DNA of 14,749 bases from the NCBI GenBank assembly GCA_016302725.1, contig JAEDNB010000032.1:1-14749 (forward strand), read 5' to 3'. Origin of the DNA: Lentisphaeria bacterium (lineage in GTDB: Bacteria > Verrucomicrobiota > Lentisphaeria > Oligosphaerales > Oligosphaeraceae). Below, in pieces: positions 1 through 8,400 of the stretch. Positions within the stretch are counted from its first letter, which is position 1. Each line of letters opens with the position of its first letter. The notes under the pieces were generated by a model that ran no database searches, was not told the DNA's origin, and saw only the letters and a list, made by a program, of their open reading frames with translations. The position numbers were made by a program, and so were the translations under genes.

Positions 1-51
1 AAACACGGAGGGCACGGAAACCGCCCTGCGGGCGGCACGGAGACCACGGAG
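1..51 (-). repeat. 51-bp module X, single copy in array A
   Basis: The reverse complement of these 51 bases is found without mismatch at 5333-5383 and again at 5389-5439. At its centre is a perfect 6-bp-stem palindrome with a 3-base loop (CCGCCC-TGC-GGGCGG, 21-35), flanked by CACGGAG-type units. Perfect identity of three copies points to recent spread or gene conversion (inference). Confidence 0.9.
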
Positions 52-150
52 GTTTGGTCCATGCTGCGCATGGCCCAAACGGGGTTGTTTTAGATTGTAG
101 AAATTGGGAATCTTTCCCCGGGGCGGAGCATGCGCAGCAGGCTCTGCCCC
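52..150 (+). repeat. 99-bp repeat core with two terminal hairpins, copy 1
   Basis: Begins with an imperfect inverted repeat: GTTTGGTCCATGC, loop TGC, GCATGGCCCAAAC (52-80; one t/c mismatch). It ends with a G+C hairpin starting GGGGCGGAGC and ending GCAGGCTCTGCCCC (120-150). An AT-richer linker lies between (81-119). It is about 90% identical to 5234-5332, in the same orientation. It may be a REP/MITE-like element or a structured RNA; no family is recognised. Confidence 0.85.
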
Positions 151-154
151 TCTG

Positions 155-280
155 TGCCCTCCGTGTGCCCGGCTTGCCGGGCCTTCCGTGCTCTCCGTGT
201 TAACCACTCCATGCCCTCCGTGTGCCCGGCTTGCCGGGCCTTCCGTGCCCTCCGTGTTAACCACTCCGTGCCCTCCGTGT
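155..280 (+). repeat. 57-bp tandem repeat (module Y), two copies plus a partial copy
   Basis: Copies at 155-211 and 212-268 differ at only two positions that I can see, and a partial third copy starts at 269. Each contains the palindrome GCCCGGCTTGCCGGGC and the string GTTAACCACTC. A diverged copy in reverse complement lies at about 5175-5222 in array B. Confidence 0.88.
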
Positions 281-350
281 TTCAGGCGGGGAGGAGGGAG
301 GGGGATTACAGTACGCGCCATTCCGCAATTCTCCCCCTTTATCCACGTCC

Positions 351-1601
351 ATGTCCTGTAGGAGCAAGAAGACCAAGACCGACCCCAAGAACCGCAAGTA
401 CGACCCGCCGGATTCCCTTTCCTCGGTGGGGTTGACCACGCCCCGCCGCCTTCGGATTGCCGATGCCTCCCATCCCTTTCTTTTGGAGAGCGGGGCGCGC
501 CTGGAGGAAGTGGAGGTGGAATATGAGACCTACGGGGAGCTTTCCGAGGCGAAGGACAACGCCATCCTCATCTGCCATGCGTTGTCGGGGGATGCCCATG
601 TGGCGGGATGGGATGCCACGGCGGCGGGCCATCCCGAGCGGAAATGGCGTTTGACCCATCCGGGGTGGTGGGATGCCGTCATCGGCCCTGGCAAGCCCAT
701 TGACACGGACCGGTTTTTCGTCGTCTGCGCCAATGTGCTGGGCAGTTGCTACGGCACCACTGGGCCATCCTCCCTGAATCCCGCCACAGGCAAGCCCTAT
801 GGCCTGACCTTTCCCATGGTCACCGTGGGGGACTGGGTGGTGATGGAGAAGACCCTCCTGGAGAAATTGGGCATTGACCACCTGTATGCGATCATCGGCG
901 GGTCCCTGGGGGGGCAGCAGACCCTGGAGTGGGCCCTGCGCTATCCCCGGATGATGGGGAAGTGCATTATCATGGCCTCCGGGCCGCGCCTCTCCGCCCA
1001 GGGGCTGGGCTTCAACGCCGTGGCCCGGAATGCCATCATGCGGGATGTCCACTTTGCCGGAGGCGACTACTTTGGCAAGCGCCAGGGTCCCTCCAATGGC
1101 TTGGCGGTGGCCCGGATGCTGGCCCACATCACCTACCTGTCAGGGAAGGGGATGGATTTCAAATTCGGGCGGAGGCGCCTGGACGCGGGGGATCCCCAGA
1201 AGGGCTTCGAGGCGGAATTCTCCGTGGAGAGCTACCTGAACCACCAAAGCAAATCCTTTGTGGAGCGCTTCGATGCGGACAGCTACCTCTACATCACCCG
1301 GGCCATGGACTACTACGACGCCGCCGGCGCCTGGGGAGACGGCGACCTCCGCAAGGCCTGCCAGCGGCTCCACGCGGAGCTCATGGTGGTCTCCTTCTCC
1401 TCCGACTGGCTCTACCCCCCCGCCGAAGCCCGGGAGTTCGTCAACGCCATCCTGGCGGAAAACAAGCCAGTCACCTACGTGGAAATCAAGACGGAATCCG
1501 GCCACGACGCCTTCCTGGTGGACACCATTCCCGTGGGACGCCTCCTGCGGGCCTATCTGCTGGCGCCGGGCATCAACCGAAGAAGCGGAGCCATCCAATG
1601 A
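351..1601 (+). CDS. metX: Homoserine O-acetyltransferase (MetX family)
   Basis: 416-aa cytoplasmic alpha/beta-hydrolase that acylates L-homoserine, usually with acetyl-CoA, at the start of methionine synthesis. Visible family motifs: LESG (45-48), YETYG (58-62), ICHALSGDAH (74-83), GPSSLNP (138-144), the nucleophile elbow GGSLGGQQ with Ser185, SSDWLYPP with Asp352, and SGHDAFL with His385. These give the expected Ser-Asp-His triad. Length is normal for the family if the first 25 or so charged residues are a lineage-specific extension. The ATG at 351 has no Shine-Dalgarno site and a pyrimidine-rich leader; an in-frame GTG at 426 would start nearer the conserved part but is less attractive. The stop codon overlaps the start of lpxB (ATGA), implying co-translation. 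Acetyl versus succinyl specificity cannot be read from sequence alone with certainty. Confidence 0.95.
   Translation: MSCRSKKTKTDPKNRKYDPPDSLSSVGLTTPRRLRIADASHPFLLESGARLEEVEVEYETYGELSEAKDNAILICHALSGDAHVAGWDATAAGHPERKWRLTHPGWWDAVIGPGKPIDTDRFFVVCANVLGSCYGTTGPSSLNPATGKPYGLTFPMVTVGDWVVMEKTLLEKLGIDHLYAIIGGSLGGQQTLEWALRYPRMMGKCIIMASGPRLSAQGLGFNAVARNAIMRDVHFAGGDYFGKRQGPSNGLAVARMLAHITYLSGKGMDFKFGRRRLDAGDPQKGFEAEFSVESYLNHQSKSFVERFDADSYLYITRAMDYYDAAGAWGDGDLRKACQRLHAELMVVSFSSDWLYPPAEAREFVNAILAENKPVTYVEIKTESGHDAFLVDTIPVGRLLRAYLLAPGINRRSGAIQ
1587..1590 (+). promoter_or_regulatory. Ribosome binding site of lpxB inside metX
   Basis: GCGGAG ends at 1590, seven bases before the ATG at 1598. It supports that start over the long upstream open frame, which runs antisense-like through metX in another phase. 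Confidence 0.6.
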
Positions 1602-2743
1602 CCAACTCCCACCACGCCGCCGACGCCCCCCTCTGGATTATGGCGGGGGAGACCTCCGGGGATGGATACGGAGCCTCCCTGGCCCAGGCCATCCAGGCAC
1701 AGGCGCCGGGGGTGCGCCTCCGGGGGATGGGGGGGAGCCGGATGCGGGAGGCGGGGGTGGATACCTTTGTGGACTCCACGGAACTGGGCCTCATCGGCTT
1801 CTGGGAATGCCTGAAACACGTCCCCTTCTTCCTGGGGCTCCTTCGGAGAATCGTCAAATTGGCCATCCAGGAGCGTCCCCGGACGGTCGTCCTCATCGAC
1901 TATCCGGGCTTTCACATGATGCTGGCCAAGCGTCTGCATGCCCTGGGCATCCGGGTGGTCTGGTATGTCAGCCCCCAGGTATGGGCCTGGCGTTCCGGGC
2001 GGGTCTGGAAATTGGCGAAATCCTGCGACCGGATGCTCTGCATCTTCCCCTTTGAGCCGGCCTGCTACGCCAAGACCACTCTCCAGGCGGAATTCGTGGG
2101 GCATCCCCTCTTCGGCATCCTGGCCCCCTACCGCCAAATCCCGGCGCAACGGAATCCCAGCCAGGTGCTCCTGCTGCCCGGCTCCCGCCGCCAGGAACTC
2201 CAACGCCTCCTGCCCCCCTTTCTCCAGGCGGCCGCCCTCCTCCAAAGGAACGCCCCCCAACTGCACTTCCACATCCCCTTGCCCCGGCAGGCCATCCTGG
2301 AATATGCCCAGGAACTGGCCCGGAAGTGCCCCCACCTGCCCTTGAACCTCACCTGGTCCGTGGGGGATACCCGGGAATGGATGACCCGCGCCGCGGGGGC
2401 CATCGCCGCCAGCGGGACGGTGACGGTGGAGGCGGCCCTGCTGGGGTTGCCGGTGGTGGTGGCCTATCGAATCAGCCCCCTTTCCTGGTGGATGGCCAAG
2501 CGCCTCATCCGGATTTCCACCATCACCATCGCCAATTTGGTTTGCGGCCGCAGGGTCTTTCAGGAACTCCTCCAGGGAGAATGCACCGGGGAGAAGTTGG
2601 CGGAGGCCCTGCAGGCAATCCTCCCAGGCGGCGCGCAACGGGAGGAGACCCTCCAGGGCATGGAGGAGTTCACCCGTCGCCTGGGGGCGGCCGGCGAGGA
2701 TGTCTCCGCCAATGTGGCGCGCATCGCCCTGGAAGAGGCCTAG
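1598..2743 (+). CDS. lpxB: Lipid-A-disaccharide synthase LpxB
   Basis: 381-aa peripheral membrane glycosyltransferase (GT19) that joins UDP-2,3-diacylglucosamine to lipid X to form lipid A disaccharide. The length matches the family (E. coli LpxB is about the same). Motifs in order: MAGETSGDGYGA (15-26), LIDYPGF (99-105, with the conserved Asp101), SPQVWAW (125-131), FVGHPL (166-171), LLPGSRRQE (192-200), ASGTVTVEA (271-279) and GRRVFQELLQ (317-326). The start is set by the ATGA overlap with metX and a Shine-Dalgarno site. It shows that the organism makes an LPS-type outer membrane. The N-terminal nine residues before the conserved start are short and unremarkable. The next 114 bases (2744-2857) hold no gene and only C-rich sequence, with a possible weak -10 (AATATT, 2843-2848) just before the next start. 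Confidence 0.97.
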   Translation: MTNSHHAADAPLWIMAGETSGDGYGASLAQAIQAQAPGVRLRGMGGSRMREAGVDTFVDSTELGLIGFWECLKHVPFFLGLLRRIVKLAIQERPRTVVLIDYPGFHMMLAKRLHALGIRVVWYVSPQVWAWRSGRVWKLAKSCDRMLCIFPFEPACYAKTTLQAEFVGHPLFGILAPYRQIPAQRNPSQVLLLPGSRRQELQRLLPPFLQAAALLQRNAPQLHFHIPLPRQAILEYAQELARKCPHLPLNLTWSVGDTREWMTRAAGAIAASGTVTVEAALLGLPVVVAYRISPLSWWMAKRLIRISTITIANLVCGRRVFQELLQGECTGEKLAEALQAILPGGAQREETLQGMEEFTRRLGAAGEDVSANVARIALEEA

Positions 2744-2857
2744 CCCCACCCACGGCCCCCTCCCTGCGCCACCCCACCCTCTCCATGGGGGCAGCCCGCT
2801 CCGCCGTTTCGGATTCGGGAAGCCCCCCTTTCTTCCCCAGACAATATTTCCTAGCCT

Positions 2858-3661
2858 ATGGATACCAAGACCGGCGTCACCCTCCTGGCCAGCGGGAGCA
2901 ACGGAAACTGCATTGCCATTTCCTTCCAGGGGAAGACCCTCCTGGTGGACTGCGGCATCGCCCATCGCGCCCTGAAGCAACGCCTCATGCAGTGCGGCAT
3001 CCCCGAGGAGTCCCTCTGCGGCATCCTCCTCACCCACGCGCACTCCGACCACATCAAGGGAGTGGAGACCACGGCAAGGCAATATGGACTCCCCGTCTAC
3101 TCCACCGAAAAATGCTTCGACGGGGTGCTGGAATATCACGAAAAACACCACACCGGCAAGAAATTCTCCCTCCTGTCCAGGACCTTCGAGGCGGGGTACT
3201 CCTTTTCCTGCGCCCAGTTCACCGTCTCCACCTTCCCCGTGCAACATGATGTGGAAACCGTGGGCTATGTGCTTTCCACCCCGAGGTGCAAGGTGGGCAT
3301 CGCCACGGATGTGGGCCACCCCACCAATCTCATGGAGTCCTTCCTCAAGGACTCCCATGTGCTTGTGCTGGAAAGCAACTACGACCCGGATATGCTCATC
3401 ACTTCCAACCGCAGCTGGGAACTGAAGCACCGCATCTGCGGGGGAAGTGGACATCTCTCCAATCGACAGGCCGCCGACCTCCTCCCCCGCATTGTCTCCC
3501 GCAACACCCAAAGCGTCCTCCTGGCCCATATCAGCGAGGAGTGCAATCGATACGACCTGGCCATGGAAACCGCCAGGCAGTCCCTGGCCGACCTCCACAG
3601 GGAGGATGTCTTCCTCACCTACGGAAGCCGCGAGGCCCCCATCCCCACGGTCTGGTGCTAA
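2858..3661 (+). CDS. MBL-fold metallohydrolase, WalJ/YycJ-like
   Basis: 267-aa cytoplasmic metallo-beta-lactamase-fold protein. The metal site is visible: THAHSDH (59-65; His60, His62, Asp64, His65), His130, Asp151 and His224. The features LASGSNGNC (9-18), LESNYDPDML (171-180) and GHLSN (198-202) match the WalJ/YycJ (VicX) branch, which has been linked to DNA-end processing or cell-wall and stress coordination in Firmicutes; the substrate here is unknown. No signal peptide. The start is the first ATG after the lpxB gap; it has no Shine-Dalgarno site. Only 11 bases separate its stop from cca, so the two are probably co-transcribed. No WalK/WalR two-component genes lie nearby, so a walRK-operon role is not supported by context. 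Confidence 0.9.
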   Translation: MDTKTGVTLLASGSNGNCIAISFQGKTLLVDCGIAHRALKQRLMQCGIPEESLCGILLTHAHSDHIKGVETTARQYGLPVYSTEKCFDGVLEYHEKHHTGKKFSLLSRTFEAGYSFSCAQFTVSTFPVQHDVETVGYVLSTPRCKVGIATDVGHPTNLMESFLKDSHVLVLESNYDPDMLITSNRSWELKHRICGGSGHLSNRQAADLLPRIVSRNTQSVLLAHISEECNRYDLAMETARQSLADLHREDVFLTYGSREAPIPTVWC

Positions 3662-3672
3662 TCCCCACCCCC

Positions 3673-5136
3673 ATGGCTGACGCCGACGCCACATCCCCAC
3701 GCCTCCAGTGCCCCGAAGAACCCCTGGCCATCATCCAAACCCTGCAACAGGCGGGATTCCAGGCCGTGCTGGCAGGAGGATGCGTCCGGGATATGCTGCT
3801 GGGACGCCACCCCCATGACTGGGACATCGCCACCAATGCCCGTCCCGGACAGGTGGAGGCGCTCTTCCCCAGGACTGTGGCGGTGGGACGGCAGTTCGGC
3901 ATCGTCATCGTGGTCTCCCCCACAGGCACCCACTACGAGGTGGCCACCTTCCGGGGAGAGGCGGACTACTCCGACGGACGGCACCCCGACGCCATCCAGT
4001 TCGTGGAAATGGAGGAGGATGTAAAGCGGCGGGATTTCACGGTGAATGCCCTACTCTTCGACCCCATCGCCTCCCGCGTCCTGGATTTCGTGGGGGGGGA
4101 GGCGGATTTGCGGAGGGGGCTCCTGCGGGCGGTGGGGGTGCCCGTCCAGCGCTTCCAGGAGGACCGCCTGCGGCTCCTGCGGGCAATCCGCTTCGCCGCC
4201 AACCTGGGCTTTGCCCTGGAGGAGAGCACCTGGGAGGCGGTAAAGCAGTGCGCCCCCCGACTCCTGCCCGCCGTCTCCCAGGAACGCATCCGCGATGAAT
4301 TGGAGAAAATGCTCCTGAACGGGGCCTCCCGCCAGGCCTTCCATTTGCTGGAAAAGGCCGGGCTCCTGGAAATCGTCCTGCCCGAGGTGGCCAGGGGACG
4401 GGGCATCGCACAACCCCCGCAATTCCACCCGGAAGGGGATGTGTGGCAGCATCAACTGAAGGTGCTGGGATTCCTGGACGAAACCATGAAACGACTCGCC
4501 CCCCCGCCAAATCCGGATACGGAAACAGGGGAGGAGGAAATCCCCGCTGCCCTTCGCTTCAATGACCGGGGCGAACTGAACTGCGCCACACAGGAGGAAA
4601 GACGCTGGCTGGCCTGGGGCACCCTCCTCCACGATGTGGGGAAACCCCCGACATACCAGGAGGCGGAAGACCGAATCCGCTTCAATGGACACGACGTGGA
4701 AGGGGAACTGGTGGCCCAAATGGCCATGCAACGACTCCGACTGGACAACACGACAGTCCATCATGCCTGCTACCTGGTGCGAAGGCACATGGAGGCCATA
4801 CACCTCCTTCAGGCAAAACTCGCCAAAAGGCGGCGAGCCCTCCAGGAACCCCTCTTCCCGCTCCTCCTGGAAGTGGTGCGCCTCGATACTCTCGCCTCAT
4901 GGGGAAACCTGGACGCACATCGACAACTGGTCCAGGAATGGCGGGAGGAAACCCAAAGGCCACATCCCCCAAAACCATTTATCAATGGCAGGGATCTCCT
5001 CCAACGGGGATTCCATACCGGCATCGCCCTGGGAAACACTCTCCAGGCTTGCCACGACTACGAATTGGAACATCCCTTCCCCACACGGGAGGAGGCCCTC
5101 GCCTGGCTGGACCAGCATATTGCCAGCCCCCGCTGA
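3673..5136 (+). CDS. cca: CCA-adding-type tRNA nucleotidyltransferase with HD domain
   Basis: 487-aa class II polynucleotide nucleotidyltransferase that adds or repairs the 3' CCA of tRNA. Domains: nucleotidyltransferase head with GGCVRDMLLG (35-44) and the catalytic pair Asp49/Asp51 in HDWDIATNA; RRDFTVNALLFD (119-130); the neck motif EDRLRLLRAIRFAANLGF (163-180); and a C-terminal HD phosphohydrolase domain with LLHDVGKP (318-325; His320-Asp321) and GHDVEGE (339-345). The insert at about 277-312 is acidic and variable. The HD domain may carry phosphatase activity, as in some CCA enzymes; a related poly(A) polymerase role is less likely. The ATG at 3673 begins just before the conserved region and follows walJ by 11 bases, so the longer upstream open frame is rejected. 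There is no Shine-Dalgarno site; the leader is C-rich. The stop codon touches repeat array B directly. Confidence 0.95.
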   Translation: MADADATSPRLQCPEEPLAIIQTLQQAGFQAVLAGGCVRDMLLGRHPHDWDIATNARPGQVEALFPRTVAVGRQFGIVIVVSPTGTHYEVATFRGEADYSDGRHPDAIQFVEMEEDVKRRDFTVNALLFDPIASRVLDFVGGEADLRRGLLRAVGVPVQRFQEDRLRLLRAIRFAANLGFALEESTWEAVKQCAPRLLPAVSQERIRDELEKMLLNGASRQAFHLLEKAGLLEIVLPEVARGRGIAQPPQFHPEGDVWQHQLKVLGFLDETMKRLAPPPNPDTETGEEEIPAALRFNDRGELNCATQEERRWLAWGTLLHDVGKPPTYQEAEDRIRFNGHDVEGELVAQMAMQRLRLDNTTVHHACYLVRRHMEAIHLLQAKLAKRRRALQEPLFPLLLEVVRLDTLASWGNLDAHRQLVQEWREETQRPHPPKPFINGRDLLQRGFHTGIALGNTLQACHDYELEHPFPTREEALAWLDQHIASPR

Positions 5137-5233
5137 AACACGGAAGGCACAGTTTATAGACACGGAGACCACAGAGTGGTTAACACGGAGACCACAGAAG
5201 GCCCGGCAAGCCGGGCGCACGAAGAGCACCGAA

Positions 5234-5332
5234 GTTTGGTCCATGCTCTGCATGGCCCAAACGGGGTTGCTTTTGGATTGTTGAAATCGGGAATCTTTCC
5301 CGGGGCGGAGCCTGCATAGCAGGCTCTGCCCC
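5234..5332 (+). repeat. 99-bp repeat core with two terminal hairpins, copy 2
   Basis: First hairpin 5234-5262, identical in stem to copy 1 but with loop TCT instead of TGC. Second hairpin 5302-5332 has 14-nt arms, GGGGCGGAGCCTGC and GCAGGCTCTGCCCC, with loop ATA; a single position is G-T and would be a G-U pair in RNA. Of about ten differences from copy 1, four sit in the two 3-base loops, one is in a stem, and most of the rest are in the AT-richer linker. Confidence 0.85.
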
Positions 5333-5444
5333 CTCCGTGGTCTCCGTGCCGCCCGCAGGGCGGTTTCCGTGCCCTCCGTGTTTAAAACCTCCGTGGTCTC
5401 CGTGCCGCCCGCAGGGCGGTTTCCGTGCCCTCCGTGTTTTCCCT
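5333..5444 (+). repeat. 56-bp tandem repeat carrying module X twice
   Basis: Two units (5333-5388 and 5389-5444) are identical over their first 51 bases, each containing CCGCCCGCAGGGCGG (5349-5363 and 5405-5419). They differ only in the last few bases. A further short unit, CCCTCCGTGTTT, runs into the stop codon of the convergent gene. Confidence 0.9.
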
Positions 5445-5451
5445 CCGTGTT

Positions 5452-8400
5452 TTACGGCATCTGGAAGAGAGGCATCAGGGCCACGTTCTTTGCGCCGGTG
5501 ATGCCTGGCGAGAGTTGGTAGAAATAGGACTGTCCGCTGCCCTCGTCGTCATCCATGACAACGGCGCAGAAGCGGAAATACTGTCCAGGGCGTTGCAATC
5601 CCAGGGAGGCCCTGGGGAGGGAGATTTGGTAGCGTGTGACCTTTGCCGTTTCGTCCCGGCGCACCTGGAAATCCCGTCCTGCCGCCAGTGGGGGGAGTTG
5701 TGCTGCGCCTGAATAGACGGCGATTTGCGGCCCCTGTGGGGTGAGTGCCAATGCGATTTCCACGTCATGTGGCCCGTAGTTTTCCCCATTTCCCTCTGTT
5801 TGGAGGACGGGTTCTGGCACCAGGGCGAACTGGAAGCAATCGCCATCCCAGATTTGTGTTCCCTCCCTTTGATTGCAATGGAAGTCATCCTGGATTTCCG
5901 CCGTCAGGACGAGGCTATCCTTGGACACCGTAGCGTGGATGGTTCCGCCCAGGTCCTCCTTTCCGTCCCAGCGGATCCAGGGGTCTGGGGGGAGGATCTC
6001 GGAGCGTTGTTCTCCGAAGAGTGCCAGGGGATTTTCCCCTTCCGCCAAGCGTTGGGCGGGGAATGCGAGGCTTCTTTTGGCGGTCATCCCGCGGGCGTCC
6101 TCCAGGGTGAGTTCCGCCCTTTCGGCGTTGGGAGCCAGTTCCACGGGGAGTCGCCAGGGAAAGGGCGTCCCCTCTGGCTTCTCCGCGGCGACCGTGGAGC
6201 CATCCGGGAATGTCAGGATTGCGCGGGCGGCGGCGTTGGAGCCGGGCTCTGTGCTTTTCAGTTCCAGCGTTGCCTGTCTTCCCGCCCCCAGATGCAGGGC
6301 AGCGGTCAGATTCATATTGCGGTCCTCCGCCTTTTCCATTGCCTCCTTCAGCAAGGCGTAGGCCCCATTTCCTTCCAGCACGAAATACTGGGGGAGTTTT
6401 GTGGCCACTGCCTCGTCCTGTGGGAGGTCCGGCAGGGGGTTTCCCAGGAAATCCAGGTGCCTTGTGCCCTGGGGGAGGGGGAGTTGCAGGGGATTGTCGC
6501 GGAACTCCGTCCAGATTGCCAGGACAGCCTGGTTCCTCTGTCCAAAGACCCCCATTTTCAGATTGCCCTCCGGGGTTCCCAGTCGGCTGTCATATTGGTG
6601 GACTCCCTCCACCACCCGGCAGAGTTGGCTCATGGCGGGAATCAGGAGCATAGGCTGGTCCACGTGCCACATTCCATAGTCGAAGACCTTATCCTCGACG
6701 CATCCGAAGGTATTGAACCAGAAGAAATACGGGGAGCCCAGGAGCTTTGCCGTCAAGGCGGCGGCCAGCATCCGGCGGCACTCCTCCTGCTGGAGGGGGT
6801 GGTCTGCGGAGAGTCGGTTGTCGATGGCGAAGCCGTATTCGGAGACGAAGGGCTTCTGTCCCTGGAGATATGTATGGGTCATGCGGTTTGCCCGTTGGAA
6901 GACCCCGGGGAACTCCAGGTTTGGGGAGCCGATGTTGGGCATGTTGGCCTCATTCAGATACCGCATCCGGAAGGAGTAGCAATCCATGGGGAAGAACTGG
7001 AATTCCCCCTCCACCTTTTCCAGCACCATCCGGGAGAATTCGAAATCGGGATAGGCGGCGGAGCCTCCGCTGGGGCGTCCTGCCGCGATGGGGATGTCGG
7101 GGCGGGCGCGCCGGGCGGCCTGGAGATACACCGTGGTGATCCGTGCCAAGTCCCGGCACACCGGTCCGTGGACGATTCCATGGATGACATCCTGGGGATA
7201 TTTTCGGCGATAGTAGGGTTCCGAGCCGCTGATCAGTTCGTCCTCGCCCCCGATTTCCAGCAGGTCCACGTCATTTCCCGCCCGCCGGATCAGTTCCTCG
7301 AAGGCGGAGCTCAATTTTGCCAGAGCCTCCTCTGTGCCGAAGAAGCCCATGGAGGGAGTCAATCCCCAGGCCTTTGCCTCCGCCACCTCTTCGGGGCGGT
7401 GCGCCCACTCCGGGGAGGCCGGCAAATGCACCAGGGAGAGTTTCACCCGGTATCCCTGGGCCTTGGCGTGGCGGATTCTCTTCAGGAAATCGTCATAGTC
7501 CACCTGGTTTTCCGAAGGCATCAAGGAGCGCCACCACAGGCTGAACTCCACCCACTTTGGCCCCACCCGGCGCAGGGCGTCGAAGATGGCGCTGTTCACC
7601 CCCATGTAGGGTTCCACCTCCGGGTCTTCCGGCAGGGGAGGCCGTACCACGGCATAGCTGCGTTCCATGCGGGAGACCTCGGTCCCTGTCGTGGTATCCA
7701 GCCACTGGATGCGGACCACGTAGAGTCCGGGGAGGTCCGAGGGAAGGGGGAGGTCTTCCAGGAAGCGTCCTTCCTCCCAGAGGCATTGCTTTTCCCGGGA
7801 GAAGACGGTCTCCCCCCGGTAGTTGGTCACTGTCAGGCGGTATCCGCAGTCCCGGGTTTCCCCGGCCGCCTTCAGGGCGCCCAGGCGGGCCTGCATGGGT
7901 TCGCCCACAAAGCAGACCCCCGTGTTTCCCCCCAGCACCTCCCCCACCGTCAGGAGGTCATCCTGGTTGGCAAAGGGGCCGGGCTGGGTGCCCTCCTCCA
8001 GCTGTACGGCATCCAGGCAGACCTCCAGGGGTTCCGTCCCCTCGTTGGTGTATTCCAGCAGGAGCCAATAGATGGCATCGAACCCCACCGTGAAGGGAAG
8101 GACGACCTGCTTCCATTGGGGCGTCGCCTCAAAGGGATGGAACTGGGTATCCTTCCACCCCTCGTGGACCGTCGCCATCCGAATCCTCTGGGGGCGGGAG
8201 GCGCGGACCCAGAGGGAGAGCACGTAGGGGACATTCTTCCGCAACGCCATACGCTCCCCGGAAAGCCCAATGGCCTGGCCGGGGGAGGAGATTCCATAGG
8301 CATAGCCCCTTCCCTGGGGGGCATCCTCCCCCTCCCGCAGCTCCAGGTTCATCGTCCCGTTAAACCAGGGACGCCGGAAATAGCCCAGCCCCAACTCATA

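Larger units (their letters stand above)
1..283. repeat. Composite hairpin repeat array A, upstream of metX
   Basis: The stretch is built from short units. To the left of a 99-bp core the units read CACGGAG; to the right they read CTCCGTG, so the array is mirror-like around the core. Order: a 51-bp module with the palindrome CCGCCCTGCGGGCGG (21-35), the core (52-150), then two copies of a 57-bp unit, each with the palindrome GCCCGGCTTGCCGGGC (167-182 and 224-239). It probably continues beyond the left edge of the window. Open frames across it are repeat translations and not gene-like. From 284 to 350 I see only a short purine-rich stretch and a pyrimidine-rich leader before metX. Confidence 0.9.
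5137..5452. repeat. Composite hairpin repeat array B between convergent genes
   Basis: Fills the entire space between the cca stop (5134-5136) and the stop of the convergent secreted-protein gene (complement of 5452-5454). Order: CACGGAG-type units with one module-Y palindrome, GCCCGGCAAGCCGGGC (5201-5216); the 99-bp core (5234-5332); then two module-X copies in CTCCGTG orientation. Compared with array A, X and Y are exchanged and inverted while the core keeps its direction. The stacked GC hairpins could act as a bidirectional terminator for both genes (inference). No gene is present. Confidence 0.9.

Noticed and set aside
155..280. CRISPR-like array
   Set aside because: The repeats are contiguous tandem copies with internal palindromes and no unique spacers, and no cas gene is present.
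104..439. Short open frames across array A on both strands
   Set aside because: They translate the tandem CCGTG/CGGAG units into repeated Cys/Pro/Arg strings. No protein-like composition and no start signals.
929..1597. Long upstream extension of the lpxB frame through metX
   Set aside because: The extension reads an out-of-frame part of metX. LpxB homology begins just after the ATG at 1598, which has a Shine-Dalgarno site and an ATGA overlap.
3286..3672. Upstream extension of the cca frame through walJ
   Set aside because: This overlaps the conserved walJ coding region in another frame. The conserved nucleotidyltransferase domain begins after 3673.
1553..3700. 715-residue minus-strand open frame opposite lpxB and walJ
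   Set aside because: Low-complexity antisense shadow. Two clearly conserved genes are on the plus strand.
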